Position numbers and translations under genes: made by a program | Shown here: piece by piece, positions 32,001 through 43,348 of the stretch | How the letters are laid out: every line of letters begins with the position of its first letter | Numbering within the stretch: position 1 is the first letter of the stretch | Notes under the pieces: generated by a model | What the model was told of the DNA's origin: nothing | Databases searched by the model: none | What the model saw: only the letters and a program-made list of their open reading frames with translations | DNA from: Amphibalanus amphitrite | Lineage: Eukaryota; Arthropoda; Thecostraca; Balanomorpha; Balanidae | DNA length: 64,000 nucleotides | Assembly (NCBI RefSeq): GCF_019059575.1 | Contig: NW_024881530.1 | Location: forward strand, 682,001-746,000 | Direction of reading: 5' to 3'

Positions 32001-35000
32001 AAGACAGATTTATTTGTTGAATGCAGCTAGATTACGTAAACCATCTCGACACGATCACATTGCACGAAAAAGCAAGCCCCCTCCCTCCCCAGCTAACCCT
32101 AGCGAAACCGTTCAACGCCAGGCACTCACCACTTGCGACAGATCGTATCCCCAGGGCAGGAAAAGCAGTCCGGTGTTGTACTTCTCCCAGTGTGACAGGA
32201 AGAAGCACATGAACACGCTCCACATACAGAAGAACATGCGGATCGGCGGGATGCTGTACTCGAGCTTGCCGAACACGGAGAATAGTGTGATGGGGATGAA
32301 GAATGAGCTCCAAGAGTCGAGACCGTGATCGAAGAGCTCGCCCAGCGGACCGCTCATACCCAGCCGGCGCGCCTGCTTCCCGTCAATGCCGTCTGTGGAC
32401 AGAACAAGGGGATGTTAGGCCGTCTGTGGACAATTATGCGGGGACGTTGTGACATCTGTCGCTTACTTAATACTTACTTAGCTTGGCACTTAACTTAGCA
32501 CTTACCATCACTAGCACAGGGCCGTTAGGTATACTGTTTATGGACAATGGTGGGTTATAACTTATAACGTCTTGTACTCATTAGGCGTCATATCTATCGA
32601 CCAGAGGGCATTACAAGGTTTGTCGGCAGGATAGGTTTACGTAAAGCTTTACCGTTCTAGACCGATAAAGGAAGAGGCTTTACACCAGCTGAGATCTATG
32701 GGGTTGCTATGCAATCTACCAGAGGGGACGGCCGTGCTATTGTACAGGGTGGGGCAGCATAATCGGGAATGCTTTTTGGGCTCTGGTCATGAGTAGGCAT
32801 GGCATTATTTTGATAAATTATATCATGGCAATGAAACGCCCAAAAGTTGTGCATCATCTGACATGACTACATCCATGAGCATGCAACTTCCTGGAAAAGA
32901 GCAGCAAAATAGTTCGACGGTGCTCCAACTGCTTTGCGCGCGCCCATAGACACTAATGTTAAACGAGTAAAACAAGAACATTTTGTTTAAAACAATGCCA
33001 TTCCACGTAAAGGTTGCTGGACAGGTCAACGTGTTATCACGGACGATAAGGATTGTGTGGGGATACTTAGGACAAAAAGTTAACGTAATCGTCGTAAAAT
33101 AACTCTTAGCAGAGGACATACAAGATGACTCACTTGAATATAAGGAAGAAGCTCTTGAGCATATTAAAAAGAAACAATGTTCAAAACTTCAGCGACCAAA
33201 AATCTTATCACCGACTGGAATACGATAAAAAAGAATGGCATGCCATATAGGGGATTGTATCGAGAATATTGCAGCGGTCATGCAAAGTAAACATCCTGTT
33301 GAGGTGATGGACCTATGGGTGGTCTTCAAGGGAGGTGCACGTGGTGCACCCTACTTCATCGAGCCCGGATAAAACGAGCACCTCTGGTAAATACATCCAC
33401 ACTCTGGCAGACTCACGTGGAGTCGTCGGAAGAGAGGATCACTGACGGTCCAGATCACGTCTTACGAGGACTCTGTCCGTGCTGGTACTGCAGTGAGGAC
33501 GACATGTTATTGTGTAGGGCACCTCCACCTGAGATGAACCAAAAACTTCTGGTCCTTCAACTCCGCCGATTTAAATCCGACCAAATTCTTTATATGGAGC
33601 GTTTTTTGGTAGAAGGTTAATGAACAACTTATCATCAGTAAAAACGGTCTTCAGTGCAAGGTACGAAGCTGATGGGCGATCATGGACAAGCAGGAGGCTG
33701 CACGTGCATGCGCGTGCTTTTGGACCCGCCTTGAGAAGGTCATCGACGCGAAGGGCGGTCAAATAGGATGAGGGATAGGTAAAAGGTGACCGATTGATGG
33801 GATGTTGTTAAAATAGTGCTTGGAGCTATATTTTTAAATTCATGACCAAATAATCCCGTTTGATATTTATTCCCGATTATGCTGCCCCACCCTGTATGTT
33901 GATGGGTAAGATAATACAGTTTCTCATCGGGAAGAAATTGTGACATTCTCGCATTTCGCCCATAAGTCGAAATTGCGTCTCGGGTGTATCAGTGCAGCTA
34001 TTCCGGTAACAATCATTCATCACACCTATTCACCCATTAGTCATGGAACACTCCGGGGTGTGTACTGAGTCACTGACTCAGCCCCGGATGACGCACCGAT
34101 AACTCCCACACTGCCCGGCCTTACCGAGTGTGTGAGACAGGAAGAGGTTGACTGCGGCCATCAGCCACACCCAGCGCGGGACCGGTCGCACCTCCGGCTT
34201 GTTGGACACGCTAGACGCCACGAAGTAGTAGTCGTAGAAGGTCAGCAGGCCAAAGTTCACCACCGTCAGCAGAAAACCCGTCAGCGTGAGCAGATTCGGC
34301 GCAATCCGGCGCGGGCAGATCTGTGGAGCGGGTGCAAAAAATGTGCCGGGTCAGAGGCGGGTCAAACACTGGGAGCGATTTAGAATTTGGTGTGGAGAAA
34401 TATCCCGAGCAAGCACACAAATACACGGGTTCAAAGGTAGGTCAGCATTATTGACATACTGGGCACAATTCGGTGTGAACTGTGAACATACCTATGTATT
34501 TACCGAACGCATACGTCATGCACACACGCATCGCTAAAACGGCACATGGAGATTTATTTCGGAGTAGTGACTAGTGTAGATGGATACGCCGAACGCACAA
34601 TATACGCAAATATCGGCCAGAATGAGCAGGCTCAAGGCGGTTTAATGCGGAGAGAGCTGACGAACGTTTACACATATGTGCGGTCCGCGAGAGTGCGACG
34701 TTGGGAACGATCCGGCAGGAACAGGTTTGCCAAACGCAGTGATCTTCTCTTTTCGTCAAGGTCAAGGACTTGCAACTTCACTTCTTCACATATTTTATAG
34801 CTTCATTTCCACCTTACAATTCAAGTCTCATAAATCAAGTGTACGATTTTTCTGAGTCGTGAAATGTCCGATGAGTTATGCGGTGCCGAGCCTCGGCGTG
34901 TGGACAATCCTCGACGATCGGGGATTGTCCATTTCACATGATATCGCAAGTCTTGAGTCACACGATAGGTATCGCTATTTCCGCAAACCTTTGGACCTCC

Positions 35001-38000
35001 GTATGGCGAAACATCCGAGCAAATGAGACGAAAGGCGTCTACCAGTCCGGCAATTGTTTCGCTTTCTAATAAACAACAGTATCAACGTGCGTGTGTAAAC
35101 TGCAGGCACGTGAGTGCGTGCGTGTCTATGGACTCAAAACCCATGATTCGCATATCTACATACATACATGCATGCCGGTACGCAAACCTACTGGCCAGTG
35201 CAACCAGTTCGGAGTCCCAGCCCGTCAGCGCCAAATATAGCACTCCACCACGCCACTCCAGCATACAAGGCCGGTCAGTTTATCGCTCTGCATCGGACAT
35301 AGTCCACGGTGATTTTGACCGTCGAGCGCAGCACCCGAAAGGATGATACAGTAGCTGAGTAGAGTAGAGAGCTGAGCTCAGCAGTGGTGCCACATCAGAC
35401 CACCAGCTGCACCAAACGAACGACCGTCACACTCCGATCAGCTGGGCAAACACATACTATCGGCTGCGATCATTACCACATTTGACAGATGCCGTCAGTG
35501 GAAAGTTACCGTCTTGGTTGGAAATTTACAAGGCGCGCTGCCCATCATTAGCGAGTAGGGTAATGGTGCTCTGACAGAGATGCAATAATCTGCTGTCGGC
35601 GACGCGAGTCTCCACTCCGGGTTGTCGGGGGTTCGGTCCGGGCCGGACAGGGGTCGCCGCAGTTGGACCCGGGGTGGCGGCGCAGGCCCCCACGGACTCT
35701 GCCCGAGAACCACTCCACAGTTCGTACGGTACGCGGTCCGGCCGGCCCTCGCACGACGCCAGACAGATCGCACAGACCACTCGCGTCTGCACTCAAATAC
35801 CCTGCCAGATCACCAGCACGGACCGAGCGACAGAGAGGGTCACGGTCAACACCGATACGGGCGGCTACCGTATCCACGAGCCCTAATTCCCACAATCGCT
35901 GAGAAGGTGCAGAAAAAAAAACACGGATGACTGAAGGATGTTACACATGGGAACAAAAACGAAATCGATTGCGGAAATGATGGCAAAGTGCAGCGAGAAA
36001 TCGCTTCACTTAGTAGTGAGTCCCCTGAGAAATATCTTATGGTAATTTCGTTTAGTGTAGAAGTAACAAGACGCGGAAATATTCTCTTTTTTCCTTTGAA
36101 CAATTTGATGTTAAGTAGGTATGTGATAACCTTGCAAAAATGTAACTATGCAAGTGGAGAAACCAACTATGTATTCTCCCAGTAACGCATACAAATCGAC
36201 ACGAGAGGAAAACAAGGCTCGCCACAAAACCATTCAGCGTAAGTCGTAATCATGAGTTGTTTCACCCTCAGAGGCCCGAAAAATTCACCGCCCTAAGTTC
36301 TGTAGGTGTATGGTAGGCCATGAACTACCTACCAAGGCTGCGGAGTCGGAGTCGGAGTTGGAGTCGGTCGGAGTCGACAGTTCTGCCCGGAGTCGGAGTC
36401 GGAGTAGCCAAAAGCTTACCGACTCCGACTCCGGAGTCGGAGTTAACGATGCATGGCTCAACGTCATGCATTTCACCTGTTTGATTGACGATACTGCGCT
36501 CGAAATTATATTTTGTCGAAAAAAGGCCATTTTGCTGTTTTGGACGAACGTTTTCAGAGAAAGAAGCAGAAGACGGTGAATGCCCCAGAACCTACTTTTT
36601 AATTCTGCATGCTATTTTCAATGCATATTTGCAACGCAAAGCCTTGGAATTTGGAAAGCACAAGGGATCGCATCAGGCAAGATTAAAACATCTCCATAAT
36701 GAAGTTCAATATTATGATATGGATTTTAATAGAGCCGTCCGGAGTCGGAGTCGGAGTTGGAGTCGGAGTCGAATTCTTAAAGCCGGAGTCGGAGTCAGAG
36801 TCACCCTCAAGTCCATCGACTCCGCAGTCCGCACCCCTGCTACCTACATATCTGTCGTATTTAATAGTTATAAAATGTCGCGCGAATGCACGAAGCCACT
36901 GACATGTGGACCCCGTTTCATGACACTGCTACCCGACGGTACCGGGTCTTGGCGCTCGGTAGCATCGTACGGTGAAACAGAGCAATGGTGTTTGCTATCC
37001 GTCGTAAATGAAAGCCACAGGTGTACACCGCAGTTTGTAACCAATTACAATGCAGCTGTTGTTCAACTTGAGAACCGTTCCTACCCTTCCCTCGGTGAAA
37101 AGCTTGAAGATGCTACGTGTTACGTTGTCCGTTGTTTTCCGCAATGTCCGGGAATGTTTTTAGCCATCGTCTGTCCCAATCATGGTCTTTACGTTGTGCG
37201 AGCTTCGTCATGACTCAATGTGTCCCGAATACCAAATAAATCAGTTTTGAAATAGGCTGGCTTGATTGACTTATGCTACTGACTGGTCTCATCATTCATA
37301 TGAATGAGGAGCACAGCATAAATTTCAAGGCAGTTGGCATGGCTGAGCTACACATGATTTGGGATTCTAGTTCATTCCATATCAGGGCCACAACATGTAA
37401 AAGCAGTGAATAAATAAGGGCAGTATTAATAATGATGAGGCGTAGGTTGCCTACAACCTGACACCTAATCTAAAGGCACAACTAAACACCATTGCATGTC
37501 AGCTGCAGGGAGCATGGAATCCCTGCTGTTGACCACTCACCTTGACCACAGCATTCCAGAATGGGTGCATCACATAGTTGCTCAATGGGCTGGTGTCCAC
37601 AGAGTTGTACTGAAATAAGAAACATCTTTAATCAGTATCAAAATGTACCTACTAAACACATTGACATATGAAGCTAACACAAAACTGCCAAATTCTGTTC
37701 CAGTAGCCTGATAGGGAGAATATAAAGTTGGCATAATCAAAAGGTGGTTTGGCAGTCATAATAAATGAGACTGGTTGACAGATAGGTCATGCCTAGCTGA
37801 ATGCTGTTTGGTAATGTAAATAAAAAATATAGACTATTCATTTAAGCAGGTACCCTTCACATTGAACATTTTCATTAGGCACTCTAGAGGTCAGGTCGAG
37901 ACTAGACCTACACAATAATATCACCTTATTAGAGGTTCTATGTAACTATGTACTAAACCATTCAGAATATTCAGTCATGAAAGAACTTCATTGGAATTAG

Positions 38001-38346
38001 GTTTTACTTGCACATAATAAGGTTTTTACTCACTGTTGATGAGGGTATGGACTGACAACTCAAAAACCTTCAAAATAAACCATGGGTTTTAGTCACTTTC
38101 TGTTTTATGAATGTTTTATATCACAACATTTACTGATACAAAGACCCCTGCATATCCAAATATACAGACAGTGATCTATGGTTAATTACATAAGGCCTTT
38201 TTTATGGGGCCTTATGTTATGGGGCCTTCAAAGCTTGACCCACAATAAACTTAACAGATTCAAATTTAGTGAGTGGGTGATATTACCTTATAGTTCTCAA
38301 ATCCTGTGATGTGGTCACTTCTGAGGTACTTTGTGTTGAACAGCAT
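29048..38346 (-). CDS. SELENOI: ethanolaminephosphotransferase (EPT1/SELENOI), eight exons
   Basis: Minus-strand exons, 5' to 3': 38287-38346, 37541-37609, 34125-34320, 32130-32392, 31526-31701, 30639-30819, 29618-29803 and 29131-29069. All have GT-AG borders and matching phases. They give 397 residues to an in-frame TGA, or 404 if the TGA is read as selenocysteine and translation runs to TAA at 29048-29050. The CDP-alcohol phosphotransferase motif DGx2ARx8Gx3Dx3D is complete at the start of exon 4 (DGKQAR ... GELFDHGLD). Conserved landmarks are [33 protein letters not shown] and LHYG. Many hydrophobic segments fit a multi-pass ER/Golgi enzyme that transfers phosphoethanolamine from CDP-ethanolamine to diacyl- or alkylacyl-glycerol. 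Length equals the vertebrate protein. Introns hold a mariner, two MITEs and a small ORF. Confidence 0.93.
31073..31298. mobile_element. foldback MITE in EPT1 intron
   Basis: The arms of about 75 bp (starting CCTCGTTTCATAAAGCGAG) are reverse complements with few differences. TCCTGG flanks both ends and may be a 6-bp target duplication. The element lies in the intron between EPT1 exons 5 and 6. Confidence 0.8.
32743..33896 (+). mobile_element. decayed mariner-like DNA transposon
   Basis: There are 28-base inverted ends starting TACAGGGTGGGGCAGCATAA, with TA at both borders (the Tc1/mariner target duplication); CAGGGTG is a typical mariner-type end. The interior keeps fragments of a transposase on the plus strand. 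It lies in the EPT1 intron between exons 3 and 4, opposite to the gene. Confidence 0.85.
33273..33616 (+). pseudogene. mariner transposase remnant
   Basis: A fragment reading [14 protein letters not shown]...YFIEPG corresponds to the segment around the second catalytic Asp of mariner transposases. Some 200 bases on, in another frame, [18 protein letters not shown] matches the WPxNSPDLNPxDFxxW catalytic block. Frameshifts and stops separate them, so no functional protein remains. Confidence 0.75.
34321..36332. other. EPT1 intron 2 (proximal part), nothing else recognised
   Basis: Includes a GC-rich block at 35590-35880 with overlapping ORFs in several frames but no recognisable domain, and a small hairpin at 34900-34930. 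Confidence 0.35.
36333..36839. mobile_element. hAT-type MITE with CGGAGT hexamer arms
   Basis: A perfect 8-bp duplication CTACCTAC flanks it (36325-36332 and 36840-36847). The right end reads, inward, CAGGGGTGCGGACTGCGGAGTC; the left end, CAAGGCTGCGGAGTCGGAG. Sub-terminal (GGAGTC)n runs lie at both ends. Architecture matches the element at 8045-8479, but the hexamer is GGAGTC instead of GGCTCC. No transposase. A 242-codon ORF that runs through the arms is an artefact. Confidence 0.85.
36875..37213 (+). CDS. small Cys-rich ORF inside an EPT1 intron
   Basis: This is a 112-codon frame starting at an ATG preceded by tataaa, with TGA at 37211 and AATAAA 22 bases later. The product has about eight cysteines spread evenly ([27 protein letters not shown]) and two N-x-S/T sites, a look of an extracellular domain, but no signal peptide with this start. 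It lies opposite to EPT1 in intron 2, and 27 bp past the hAT duplication. It may be a nested gene, a terminal exon, or a retrocopy. I do not recognise the family. Confidence 0.35.
   Translation: MSRECTKPLTCGPRFMTLLPDGTGSWRSVASYGETEQWCLLSVVNESHRCTPQFVTNYNAAVVQLENRSYPSLGEKLEDATCYVVRCFPQCPGMFLAIVCPNHGLYVVRASS
37235..37240 (+). terminator. AATAAA after the small Cys-rich ORF
   Basis: Canonical polyadenylation hexamer 22 bases after the TGA at 37213. Confidence 0.35.
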
Positions 38347-39598
38347 GGTTGATGAGTGGAAACTGCCTGTTTGACAACCACCTGCAGCCAGTAGCAGGAT
38401 AGACCTGCTACCTCATTAAGCTGACCTCAGTAATAGCACCTGTAACAAATAGGGAAGTTATCAATGCCCAGTGAAAGCCACAAAATTACGCAAGCTTTCA
38501 CTATTTCACAGAAAACCATGTGATCTACCCTTATTATTCAACAAGTGTTGTATTTCATGATATAATCTGGTGTTTAAAGTCCTAATAGGGTAAAGGAGAG
38601 CACAGCATTACCTCTATGTGAAATACTGATGACAGGGAAGATAACTATCAATGAAACTTAACAGCTATCCATAATTTGAATGGTAGCGGCACTTTACTTT
38701 GAGTTTGATATCACATGCATTGCAAAAACACTACATACATCGTTATTTCGTAAGTCTGTCATCAATTTTGGCAATAATAGCTCAATCAATTTCTTTAAAC
38801 ATTTATCAAATTGGTTCAATTCAAATGATAATGATGAATTCCATGATAAGTGATCTGCTGACAATGGTTGTTCCTGAAAGAGTAATTGTAATGGTGGCAT
38901 AAGGTGGGCAACAACAGGCAAGTTAACACACAAAATAGCTCTCAAAAGCTACTCCTCTTACCAAAAACTATCTAATCGATTCTTGTCATTTAATTTTCTC
39001 TCCCGAATCGCAACCAACACCCACAACCTCCAATCTCAAACTGCAAGAGGGCTTGGTTCACGCCGTATTTGTCGCGGGCTTAGTATTTGTCGCAGCCGGT
39101 AGTGCTACCAAATTTTAATAGTAGGGAAATTTAGGTAAAGGAAATTTGCAAAATCGGATCTCTTACTGAAGCTCCGTGACGTGCTCTTCATTCTAATCTT
39201 GAGTTAGATATCTTTTATTTTTGTTCCATTTTCAAATCAAAATAAGAAGCTTTCATTTCCCTAAAAGCAAAATAAGGCAAGTATTTGCAAATGGTTTATC
39301 TTGGGTTTATCAATCACCCGGAGCTGAAATGGTTTTTTCGAAACGGATTTCATATTTTTCTGACAGCCAAATGCTCAGTTCCAGACGTTTGAAAGAACAT
39401 GATTCCCGCTCCTACTTTTCTCTGGAAGGCTGTCTTTTGCAGAAGCCTACCAAAAAGGTCGTAACCGAGGTCCGTGAGGCGTGACATGTGAATCGTACAA
39501 CGATAGCAAAGATCCAAGGGTGCAAAGATCCATCCAACTCGTAGAGGTTGTTGACATTTTGCCTTCATATGGTAGCACTGGCAACATCATCAGGATCG
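38347..39598. other. upstream region of EPT1, nothing else recognised
   Basis: The EPT1 start exon is preceded on the minus strand by ggctgcag near 38380, a possible acceptor, so a non-coding exon probably lies further up, perhaps near the promoter-like block at 39599-39685. Confidence 0.35.
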
Positions 39599-39685
39599 GA
39601 CGCCATCTTGGGGCACGCCTAAGAGCTGGACTTTTTGATGACGTCTTCGGGTGACGTCATGTCGTGTGTGACGTTTCGTGAGCAG
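39599..39685 (+). promoter_or_regulatory. promoter/first exon with CCATCTTG, CRE and a shared 21-mer
   Basis: GACGCCATCTTG (39599), TGACGTCA (39652-39659) and a good donor (gagcag|gtaagg, exon end 39685) suggest a transcription start and non-coding first exon on the plus strand. A 21-base word at 39617-39637 recurs as an exact reverse complement at 43216-43236, beside the other CCATCTTG. It could also serve EPT1 in the opposite direction. Confidence 0.45.
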
Positions 39686-40321
39686 GTAAGGAAAAGTCAC
39701 CACCGCTGGCGAACATTGGTGCGGTAAATTGCAAACACAAATGCTGCGCAGAAAAGACAAATGTGTAACTTCACAACATTCGTTCGGACGACAATGTCGA
39801 AAGGCGTATCAAGAAGTTCTTCATGCGATTGTTAGTTATCTGTCGTGCTATTTTAGTATGATTGTTATTAGCAGTTGTTTTGTGAAATGTATTATCAAAA
39901 TCAATATTTATTGAACGCAGATTCAGTTTATTTTCAGATGTACCTAGGTACCCTTACACCCTTACACTTCACTCATCTCAAGCTGTTCAAACACCCTTGA
40001 CAAAGTCGATTAAGATGAAACGTTGGGTATAATTTATACTGTGTTTTCTCTGCATTATTAACATATTCATCATATATACAATATAAGGGCCACATGCTTT
40101 TTACAGGGAGACATGTCAGACAGCCCAGTAGGATGAGGCTTCGTCAAGCGTCATTTTTAGCAACGCTTTTCTTGCTTAAAATCCAGTCTGCAAAACATGG
40201 CAGGGCTTACACTTTGGCTTACACTTGACTCCCAGCTGTTGTGTCTTTGCTATGCGATGTTAAACATATAAAACATCTTACTATTCATGTATGCGCCATG
40301 ACTCATGTAATCTTTTCACAG

Positions 40322-41005
40322 CCAAGACGCTCCTAAGGTACTGGGAATGTGGGGAGTGCAGCAGCATCAGTGCAGCACCGATGGTCGGATGCGACGGCTG
40401 CGATAAATTGTACCACTTCCGTTGTGCGGGACTGACTAAGGAGCCAGGTAAGCGCAAATGTTTTCTGTCAGTATTTTTGTTGCAGCTATAGTGATCAATG
40501 AAATATTTTCCGCACTGTTCAGCCAAGCATGTATTTCAAACAATCTGCTTCCCAACCGAGGGCGTCGCCACAGGGGGGGACGGAGGGGATCTCGTCCCCT
40601 CCACTTTTTAAAATTTTAACATTACGCCTATGGCGTTGCATGGAAAGAATCGACTTGAAATGGTCCTCGTCCCCTCCAAAATGGTCAATGTCCCCTCCAG
40701 TCGTCGCACCGTGGCGTCGCCCCTGTTCCCAACTACACAAATTTAGTCAAACAATGTGCCAATATGGAATTTTCAGGTTCAGTTGAATGAAATAGGAACA
40801 ATGATAATTGTAGATTACGTATACCTGCAAGAGAGGAAAACAGAATTCATTGTATTGCTTGTCCTTCACCGATACTGTAATTTTTCCATTTCTAGAAACA
40901 CCGACATGGCGATGCAGGTGGTACTGCCTGGTGAGGCCGCGGTCTCCGGAATCGCCTGCAGACGAAGTCACCTGGCGTCCCTCTGCACATCACTTGCAGC
41001 AGTGA
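40322..41005 (+). CDS. PHD-finger protein fragment
   Basis: Two exons join in phase: 40322-40447 (acceptor tttcacag, donor g|gtaagc) and 40896-41005 (acceptor tttctag, TGA). Together they encode WECGEC, then PMVGCDGCDKLYHFRC, then TWRCRWYCLV. This is the Cys4-His-Cys3 order of a PHD finger, closest in feel to the C-terminal TAF3-type finger. The last pair is spaced C-x3-C instead of C-x2-C, so the final ligands are unusual or decayed. The upstream exon may be the non-coding one ending at 39685; no further coding exon was found. It could be a short gene, the 3' end of a gene, or a transposon-derived finger. Confidence 0.5.
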
Positions 41006-41170
41006 GGCCTGCTGACAGCGTCTGGCAGTGTCGGCAACGTGCCAGACAGCTATCTGGAGTCCTGCTCACCGCAGGTCGCCGACAGGAGGGGCGACGCATC
41101 TTCTCCGAGGTCGCCTCAGCAGCAGTGAGACCCCACTGGCCGTCGTCTTAGGCTTCAACTAGATTGCGAA

Positions 41171-41714
41171 CAACCTATGCTGAGACAACGCCCATGACGT
41201 GTGATCCGGTACCGCTACCGCACTGCGTGCCTGTGCCCGCCGTGAGCCGCTAGTGCATGGGTTCGACCATGGGAATATGTGTTTATGTTGCTTTTACTAT
41301 TGTTTATACGTTGAAGTGACGAATTGTTTATTTTTCGCAAGCCTCCGCTGTCCGGTTGCCTGCAGCTCCATGCAACGCCAGCTGTACTGTTGTTTTAATG
41401 TTGTCTCTCCGCTCAGCTGTACCGTTGCCTCTCCGCTCATAACAACCTATGCTGAGACAACGCCCATGACGTGTGATCCGGTACCGCTACCGCACTGCTG
41501 CCTCTGCCCGCTGTGAGCCGCTAGTGCATGGGTTCGACCATGAGAATATGTGTTTATGTTGCTTTTTTATACTATTGTTTATACGTTGAAGTGACGAATT
41601 GTTTATTTTTCGCAAGCCTCCGCTGTCCGGTTGCCTGCAGCTCCATGCAACGCCAGCTGTACTGTTGTTTTAATGTTGTCTCTCCGCTCAGCTGTACTGT
41701 TGCCTCTCCGCTCA
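41171..41714. repeat. two-copy tandem duplication, 272-bp unit
   Basis: The unit starting caacctatgctgagacaacg (41171) is repeated at 41443 with very few changes, so duplication is recent. It lies just after the PHD exon. Duplicate short ORFs are shadows. Confidence 0.9.
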
Positions 41715-43164
41715 TATATGACACCCTCTATATGAATGGCACTACTGATTGTCACACCCACTGTCCGTATTGTCCGTAGTGGAGTCTATGCCCATGTTAA
41801 TACAGCGTGCATAATCCATATTCTATTGAGGAGAGTTGAGCCAAGTCACCATAGGCTCGGGAAGAGAGCAACGTGGAGGCCCACTGCCCCTTCCCCGGCC
41901 CCCACTGGGGGCGCCAGCCACTCCAAGTTTTGACTGGATGTCAAGAGCGTCGCCACGAGGGGAACGAGTCGCCGGCCAGCCAAGGTAGCCAACGGCGTGT
42001 GAAGGTTGCCTGACCTCGAGGAAACTGAGATGGCACCAACGGAGGTTTTGTTAAGTAGGCGACCAAAATTCGAGCGGCAGCAACCTGGGCACCTTCACAG
42101 ATAGCAGTGCCGCGTATCAGGGCGCCTTCGACGTTGAGCTGGGCGTCGATCATCAGGACGCCGGGGGAATATGACCCAATATCCCCCGTAAATATGTGCC
42201 TCGGAAGGGAGACCCAACCATAAAACTGAAAGCTCGCCGTATTTTATCCACTATTTTTCGAGCAGGTCCATAGATTTCCGTCCTCAAAAGTGCGGGGATA
42301 TTCCCCAATGCTTGAGTTGGATGGGACTATAGTGGCGTTTCCACCGACAGGAGATTCCCATTGCCGGCTGTGGGAAACTACTGTCGGTGTAAACGCCATT
42401 CATATTTCCTGCGTCACCCCTGTGGGGATGCCCTTACTCCATGGTGCCGAGCTTATCAATTTGGATATCAATGGAATCAAAATCTCTTATCGATCGATGA
42501 AGAACTAAATTACCCCGACCCGGAGAGCGTCTTTGGAATCAAAGCAGTAGCACATGACGCAAGACTTCAGGCAAATAAATCCTTCTTGTCTGAAATAAAA
42601 CATTTGTGTATTGATAAGCACGTTTTATAAGCAATGGTAGCAAGATTCTCCATGTATTTGGTTAAAGTGATAATTTAGTAGCAGATTCTCACCGTCGCAT
42701 TTCGTTTTTTTAATTAATAATTTATATTGTCAGAACTAGCAACATGTCTCTTCACTCAACAATAATTACAAAAGTGAAAAAGAAATGATAAATTGCGTAT
42801 ATTTTGGTGAAACTGAAAATTAATTCAGCACATATTTTTTTACAGCGTTGAAGTCCAGCTCCAAAGGACAGCTGACGATCGTAGCCGAGCAGGCTGTTTG
42901 GTACTTCTTCACTACTTCTTGGAAGTACCCGTTAGTACCGATCATGTCTCACATAATAAGCTATTGGAACAAAAATATCCATGTTCTTCTAATTATTCTC
43001 CTTTCACACTTAAAATAAATACTTTTGAAATGCATTTACTAATTAATTTCACAAAAACGGCTTGAAATTTTACAACGTCAAAATACTTATTCCAATTACC
43101 ACCATGAAACCACCACTATATTACTTGCTTACAGACCCGTGCGCACAGTGCGCGCAGTTTTATC
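41715..43164. other. intergenic, one small hairpin
   Basis: No supported gene. The hairpin at 42332-42398 is listed. An 89-codon ORF at 42361-42630 shows no recognisable feature. Confidence 0.35.
42332..42398. repeat. 67-bp hairpin
   Basis: GGCGTTTCCACCGACAG and CTGTCGGTGTAAACGCC are near-perfect inverted repeats around a 33-base loop. Possibly the relic of a small MITE. Confidence 0.6.
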
Positions 43165-43165
43165 G

Positions 43166-43348
43166 TGACGTCAGAGGGTGCTTCCTCAGTGGCGCCCCCT
43201 GGCGGGGAACGCGTGCAAAAAGTCCAGCTCTTAGGCATGTCCGCCATCTTGTACGTCAATCGCTGTCAGGGGTCGTTGCCGTCGTTGTGGTACTCGCAAA
43301 ATTTTGAGATATCTTCGCAATGTGAAGCTTTATTGGAAATTGTGTTAG
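43166..43348 (+). promoter_or_regulatory. promoter and non-coding first exon of the BTB zinc-finger gene
   Basis: TGACGTCA (43166-43173), a strong CTCF-like site AGTGGCGCCCCCTGGCGGGG (43188-43207), CCGCCATCTTG (43241), then an exon-like stretch ending in gttag|gtaagt at 43348. The next acceptor is at 44045, 13 bases before the BTB start codon. The set of motifs mirrors that at 39599-39685. Confidence 0.5.

Noticed and set aside
36485..37213. 242-codon ORF with SRSRSRS stretch as an SR protein
   Set aside because: It runs through the hAT element's GGAGTC arms and duplication; only the part after 36875 lies outside the element.
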